Source: Listeria booriae (GTDB taxonomy: Bacteria > Bacillota > Bacilli > Lactobacillales > Listeriaceae). From it: a stretch of 64,000 bases of DNA. Where the stretch lies: contig NZ_JNFA01000001.1 in the NCBI RefSeq assembly GCF_000766865.1, positions 62,001 through 126,000 of the forward strand, written 5' to 3'. Numbering within the stretch: the first letter of the stretch is position 1; every line of letters begins with the position of its first letter. The notes beneath the pieces were generated by a model. That model saw nothing but the letters and a program-made list of their open reading frames with translations. It ran no database searches and was not told where the DNA came from. Below are positions 60,634 to 64,000 of this stretch, in pieces. The position numbers and the translations under genes are program-made.

Positions 60634-61606
60634 ATTTTTTCATTTGTGCGTAGATGTCTAGAATGATATCCTCAATTTTATTTTGCTCTGGATAAATATT
60701 GACGACCGCGTTGTTTTGCACAATTTCTTTTATCATTTTCCCCGTCATACCTTTCTCGCTAACGCTAACAACAAGCCGATTCCCCTCTTTCTCGATAATT
60801 CTCACATTTTCCGGTAAACGATACGCCGTCCCCGCCAGTAATTCCACAAAAATCTTTTCTTCAATATAAAATTCCGTAAACAATTCCTCCAATGTCCCGT
60901 TAAAAAAGATTTCTCCTTTATTTATGATTAGTAGGCGGTTGCACAATGATTTTATATCATCCAAATCATGCGTCGTAATAAATATTGTCGTGCCTAACTC
61001 CTGATTAATCTCCTTCACAAATTTGTGAAATTCCCGCTTCATCTCAATATCAATCCCAATCGTCGGCTCATCCAGAAAAACTAACTTTGGTTCATGAAGA
61101 AATGTAGCAACTAATTCACATCTAACCTTTTGTCCTAAACTCAATTGCCTAACAGGAACGTGAAGCAACTCCTCTAAATTTAATTTCTTCACCAAATTAG
61201 CAAGCGTTCGCGCATAAACCGCTTCCGTCAAATTGTATATATCCCGCAGCAAATCGTACGAATCCTTCACTGGTAAATCCCATGTTAACTGCGACCTTTG
61301 CCCAAACATGACCCCGATGTCCTTCACATATTTCTTCCGATCCACCCACGGACTTTTCTCATCCACAATACACGTACCGCTATCAGGATATAAAATACCA
61401 GCTAGCAACTTAATCGTCGTACTTTTCCCAGCACCATTTGGCCCGATATAACCAATAATATCGCCCTTCTTTACGTCAAAACTTAAATTTTTCACAGCAT
61501 GAACGACCTTGTAATCCCTCTTTTTAAATAAATTGAGAAACGTATTGCCTTCACTTTTGTAAATTTTATAGTCCTTACTTAAATTCCTGACTGAAATAAA
61601 AGCCAT
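60632..61606 (-). CDS. ABC-2 type exporter ATPase
   Basis: A 324-residue ATPase with Walker A GPNGAGKST, signature LSLGQKVRCEL, Walker B LVFLDEPTIGID and His switch ITTHDL. The long N-terminal lead (KDYKIYKSEGNTFLNLFKKRDYKVVHAVKNLSF) and the LSLGQK signature mark the subfamily paired with DUF990-type (PF06182) permeases. ATG at 61606 follows GGAGGG; the preceding GTG is too close. Substrate unknown. Confidence 0.9.
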   Translation of the reverse strand: MAFISVRNLSKDYKIYKSEGNTFLNLFKKRDYKVVHAVKNLSFDVKKGDIIGYIGPNGAGKSTTIKLLAGILYPDSGTCIVDEKSPWVDRKKYVKDIGVMFGQRSQLTWDLPVKDSYDLLRDIYNLTEAVYARTLANLVKKLNLEELLHVPVRQLSLGQKVRCELVATFLHEPKLVFLDEPTIGIDIEMKREFHKFVKEINQELGTTIFITTHDLDDIKSLCNRLLIINKGEIFFNGTLEELFTEFYIEEKIFVELLAGTAYRLPENVRIIEKEGNRLVVSVSEKGMTGKMIKEIVQNNAVVNIYPEQNKIEDIILDIYAQMKK

Positions 61607-61624
61607 CACAAATCCCTCCTTATC

Positions 61625-62422
61625 CTAACTCCCACTTGAAATATACCGTCTCTCCACCCGATGAAATAGTAAAACAACAATGCCGAACAAAATAAAACAG
61701 ACAGCTGGAGAAAAATATCCCGCTATGTACTGGGTACCAGTAGTTTTAGAAAAAATCGTAGCCAGCGGATAATAAGTTACCGCAGTGACTGGAAGAATGT
61801 ACGTGAACAAGTTTTGAATCCATTTTGGAAATATCGTCTTAGGATATTGCATTGTGGATACACTTCCTTGAATAAAAATACTCATAAATTCTGTGTTCTG
61901 TAGAAATCGGAACGCCATGATGCCAATAAGTATATACAGCGACAAATATAATAATATGCCCCCAATTAGCGTAAACATCAGCAAAAACACCGTTTGTAAG
62001 TCAAAAACATGAAGATTTAAATAAATCCCCACCACCAAAACAAGAACCGATTGAAAAGCTCGTCCCAATCGAATAAACTGAAAGCTAAAAGCACTAATTT
62101 GCATAATCGTATTTCGCGGCCTGAGCAAATACCGATCATAGTCCCCATTCCGTATCAAAGCCGCCATATTCGACTCAAATCCTCGCATCGTAACCTCCGC
62201 CATAGAAAACGAAAAATTAACAATCCCATACGTCAAAAACACTTCCCCCAACGTCCAGCCGTCAATCCCACCAAAGCGATCTAGCAAAGACCAAACCGCA
62301 ATAAATTCAAAAAAGATAACAATAAACTGGTTCACAAAACCCAGAATCGCATTGGTTTGATATTCTAACTGCGCCTTGATTTGCGTTTTGATAATTTTAA
62401 AATATAACTGCACACTGGACAT
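61625..62422 (-). CDS. ABC-2 permease subunit (PF06182-like)
   Basis: A 265-residue permease with six predicted helices. The cytoplasmic stretch MRGFESNMAALIRNGDYDRYLLRP between helices 2 and 3 is a hallmark of the PF06182 family. It forms a heteromeric exporter with the neighbouring permease and ATPase. Starts after GGAGG, 5 bases from the previous stop. Confidence 0.85.
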   Translation of the reverse strand: MSSVQLYFKIIKTQIKAQLEYQTNAILGFVNQFIVIFFEFIAVWSLLDRFGGIDGWTLGEVFLTYGIVNFSFSMAEVTMRGFESNMAALIRNGDYDRYLLRPRNTIMQISAFSFQFIRLGRAFQSVLVLVVGIYLNLHVFDLQTVFLLMFTLIGGILLYLSLYILIGIMAFRFLQNTEFMSIFIQGSVSTMQYPKTIFPKWIQNLFTYILPVTAVTYYPLATIFSKTTGTQYIAGYFSPAVCFILFGIVVLLFHRVERRYISSGS

Positions 62423-62426
62423 CTAG

Positions 62427-63245
62427 CTAGCCTCCTTGAATCTCGATTTTTTTCATTCCAATTTTAAAAACACGCTGATTCACAAAATAAAAAATAACAA
62501 TCCAAGCCACTTGAAGCAACATAAAGCCCAAACTTTGCAAATCCGTATATTGCTGCGTAAAAATCATCGCCGGCGTATCAATAATACCTTTAAACGGCTG
62601 TAAAATCAGGATTTTTTGAAATATTTCTGGAAAGAAACCAAGTGGAATTATCGTCCCTGAAAGCACAAAAGCAACAGAATTAATAATCCCAAGAAAATTA
62701 GACGCATCAATCGTGTACAGCGTGATAGAATACAGAAATACCGTAATCATACTGCTCAATATATACGCCAAAAATATGCTACACAAAAAGAACAAAACAT
62801 ACTTCACATCTGGTATTTTCAGCGCATACTCTTGAAAACCAAACACCGGAAGTACAATAAGATTAAACAACACAATCGGCACAACCCGAACAATACTTGA
62901 GCCAAACCGCCAAGCCAACGTTTTTGAGAAAAACAACGGAAATAAATCAATCGGCTTCGTGAGCTCATACACAATATTCCCCGAAGTAATTGCATTCATT
63001 TCATCCCAGTTAACGTTCCACGGAATAATCGAAAAGAAGATTTGCGTAATCCATATGTACGTTATCGTCGCACCGAGTGTCATTGGCGAATCAGCCGGAT
63101 TTGACGCAATAAAAGCATACATAATAAAAATTTTAAACAACGCAAAAATAATCTGCGTCACAAAACCAGAAAGCGCTGTCATTCTATAACTTAAAATTAC
63201 CTTTGTTCGGAGCAAGAAATACGATTTTACCACATTCAATGTCAT
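62427..63245 (-). CDS. ABC-2 permease subunit (PF06182-like), partner
   Basis: A 272-residue paralogous permease with six predicted helices. The matching loop is ITSGNIVYELTKPIDLFPLFFSKTLAWRFGSS. The ATG at 63245 follows GGGGTG; the frame extends ten codons upstream. First gene of the three-gene exporter, which is inserted between the iol block and yhaM. Confidence 0.85.
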   Translation of the reverse strand: MTLNVVKSYFLLRTKVILSYRMTALSGFVTQIIFALFKIFIMYAFIASNPADSPMTLGATITYIWITQIFFSIIPWNVNWDEMNAITSGNIVYELTKPIDLFPLFFSKTLAWRFGSSIVRVVPIVLFNLIVLPVFGFQEYALKIPDVKYVLFFLCSIFLAYILSSMITVFLYSITLYTIDASNFLGIINSVAFVLSGTIIPLGFFPEIFQKILILQPFKGIIDTPAMIFTQQYTDLQSLGFMLLQVAWIVIFYFVNQRVFKIGMKKIEIQGG

Positions 63246-63294
63246 TTGCACCCCATTCCTAGAAGTTCGCTTCATTTTTAGCAGATAGAAACAC

Positions 63295-63333
63295 CCCTAA
63301 AATTAGAATCACGACTCCAACTTTAGGGGAATA
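63295..63333 (-). terminator. Hairpin between yhaM and the ABC exporter
   Basis: CCCTAAA and TTTAGGG close a hairpin with an inner AATT/AACT-like region. No T tract follows on the minus strand, so it may be a weak terminator of yhaM or a processed stem. Confidence 0.4.
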
Positions 63334-63366
63334 TCATTTTAACATAAACAGCTCTCTTACACTAAA

Positions 63367-64000
63367 TTAAAACTTCGGATTATAAAACGCACGATTATCA
63401 AGTCCAAACACGCGCTCTGTAAACTCGCCCGGTTTCGTATGACGAAGCGCTTTATCCATCATATTCATCGTTGCATCCATCAAATCAATCTGATGCAAAA
63501 TTTCCGCTTCACGCACAAGCGGTGGTTTCGGGCTACCCCATTCACCTTTCCCATGATGGCTCAAAAGCACGTGTTTTAATATCACCACTTCTTCTCCATC
63601 AATTCCAAGCTCATCCGCCATCTTGCTCACTTCTTCCACTACAATCGAAATATGCCCAATCAAGTTGCCCTCCAACGTATATGTAGTAGAAATCGGGCCT
63701 GATAGCTCAATCACTTTTCCAAGGTCATGTAAAATAACACCCGCGTACAACAAATCGCGATTCACGGTTGGATATAAATCCGCGATCGCCTTCGCAAGTC
63801 GCAACATCGACACAACATGGAAGCTAAGCCCTGAAACAAACTCATGATGGTGGCGCACAGCCGCTGGATAATCAAAAAATGCATCCTGATATTTCTTCAA
63901 AAGAGAACGCGTAATCCGTTGTAAATTCGCATTTTGCATCTCGAAAATATATTGTGTAATCTCTTCGCTCATCTCATTCTTATCAATCGGCGCAGTCTCC
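63367..64000 (-). CDS. yhaM: 3'-5' exoribonuclease YhaM (5' part outside window)
   Basis: The frame remains open beyond the window edge, so about 210 C-terminal residues of an approximately 315-residue protein are seen; the in-frame ATG at 63972 is internal. The visible part is the HD metal domain: [31 protein letters not shown] and [15 protein letters not shown] supply the metal histidines and aspartates. The missing N-terminus should carry the OB-fold. YhaM degrades RNA and DNA from the 3' end. Confidence 0.92.
   Translation of the reverse strand, partial: ETAPIDKNEMSEEITQYIFEMQNANLQRITRSLLKKYQDAFFDYPAAVRHHHEFVSGLSFHVVSMLRLAKAIADLYPTVNRDLLYAGVILHDLGKVIELSGPISTTYTLEGNLIGHISIVVEEVSKMADELGIDGEEVVILKHVLLSHHGKGEWGSPKPPLVREAEILHQIDLMDATMNMMDKALRHTKPGEFTERVFGLDNRAFYNPKF

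Overview
The window is low-GC Firmicute DNA whose gene content and order match the genus Listeria: opp operon, trpS, ohrA-ohrR, fabF-fabH, gpmA, clpB, a HAD phosphatase, hemY-hemH-hemE, an hmoB-type haem oxygenase, ecsB-ecsA, hit, ytxH, prsA and yhaM. The genus call rests on protein similarity and remembered synteny, not on a search. The species is not resolved. Several blocks (the AraC/amidohydrolase region, the tre region and the iol operon) look like insertions into the backbone and need not match L. monocytogenes.

Region by region. Positions 1-7200 carry the end of an oligopeptide permease operon on the minus strand: two tandem OppA-type lipoproteins, then oppB, oppC and a partial oppD. 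7.4-9.2 kb holds a secreted five-repeat Ig-like protein behind a probable catabolite site. 9.2-19.7 kb is housekeeping: a small membrane protein, a Trp T-box with trpS, the organic hydroperoxide pair ohrA/ohrR, fatty-acid initiation genes behind a FapR-type operator, gpmA, and clpB behind a CtsR box. A 250-bp structured element bounded by a 17-bp inverted repeat lies between gpmA and clpB.

19.7-26.1 kb looks accessory: an AraC regulator fused to a glycosidase-like domain whose putative nucleophile is missing, an MFS transporter, and two tandem M20 amidohydrolases. 26.1-27.6 kb has a BI-1 family membrane protein and a solitary Cas6-like protein with no other cas gene and no CRISPR array in the window. 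27.7-36.2 kb is a trehalose locus (treR ... treP-treA) split by a two-component system and an ABC exporter. Matching operators tie treR to treP, and a separate 11-bp-periodic direct repeat ties the response regulator gene to the ABC genes. A small-RNA-like unit follows treA.

36.2-47.4 kb returns to backbone: late haem synthesis by the coproporphyrin route, Ecs, Hit and the PrsA foldase. 47.4-60.6 kb is a complete inositol catabolic operon on the minus strand (iolA-B-C-D-E-transporter-G-H-I-J) with a divergent DeoR-type repressor and a tautomerase. The end holds a three-gene ABC-2 exporter and the 3' part of yhaM. The logic of the window is nutrient capture (peptides, trehalose, inositol, probably acylated amino acids) under CodY/CcpA-type global signals, interleaved with core stress and envelope genes.
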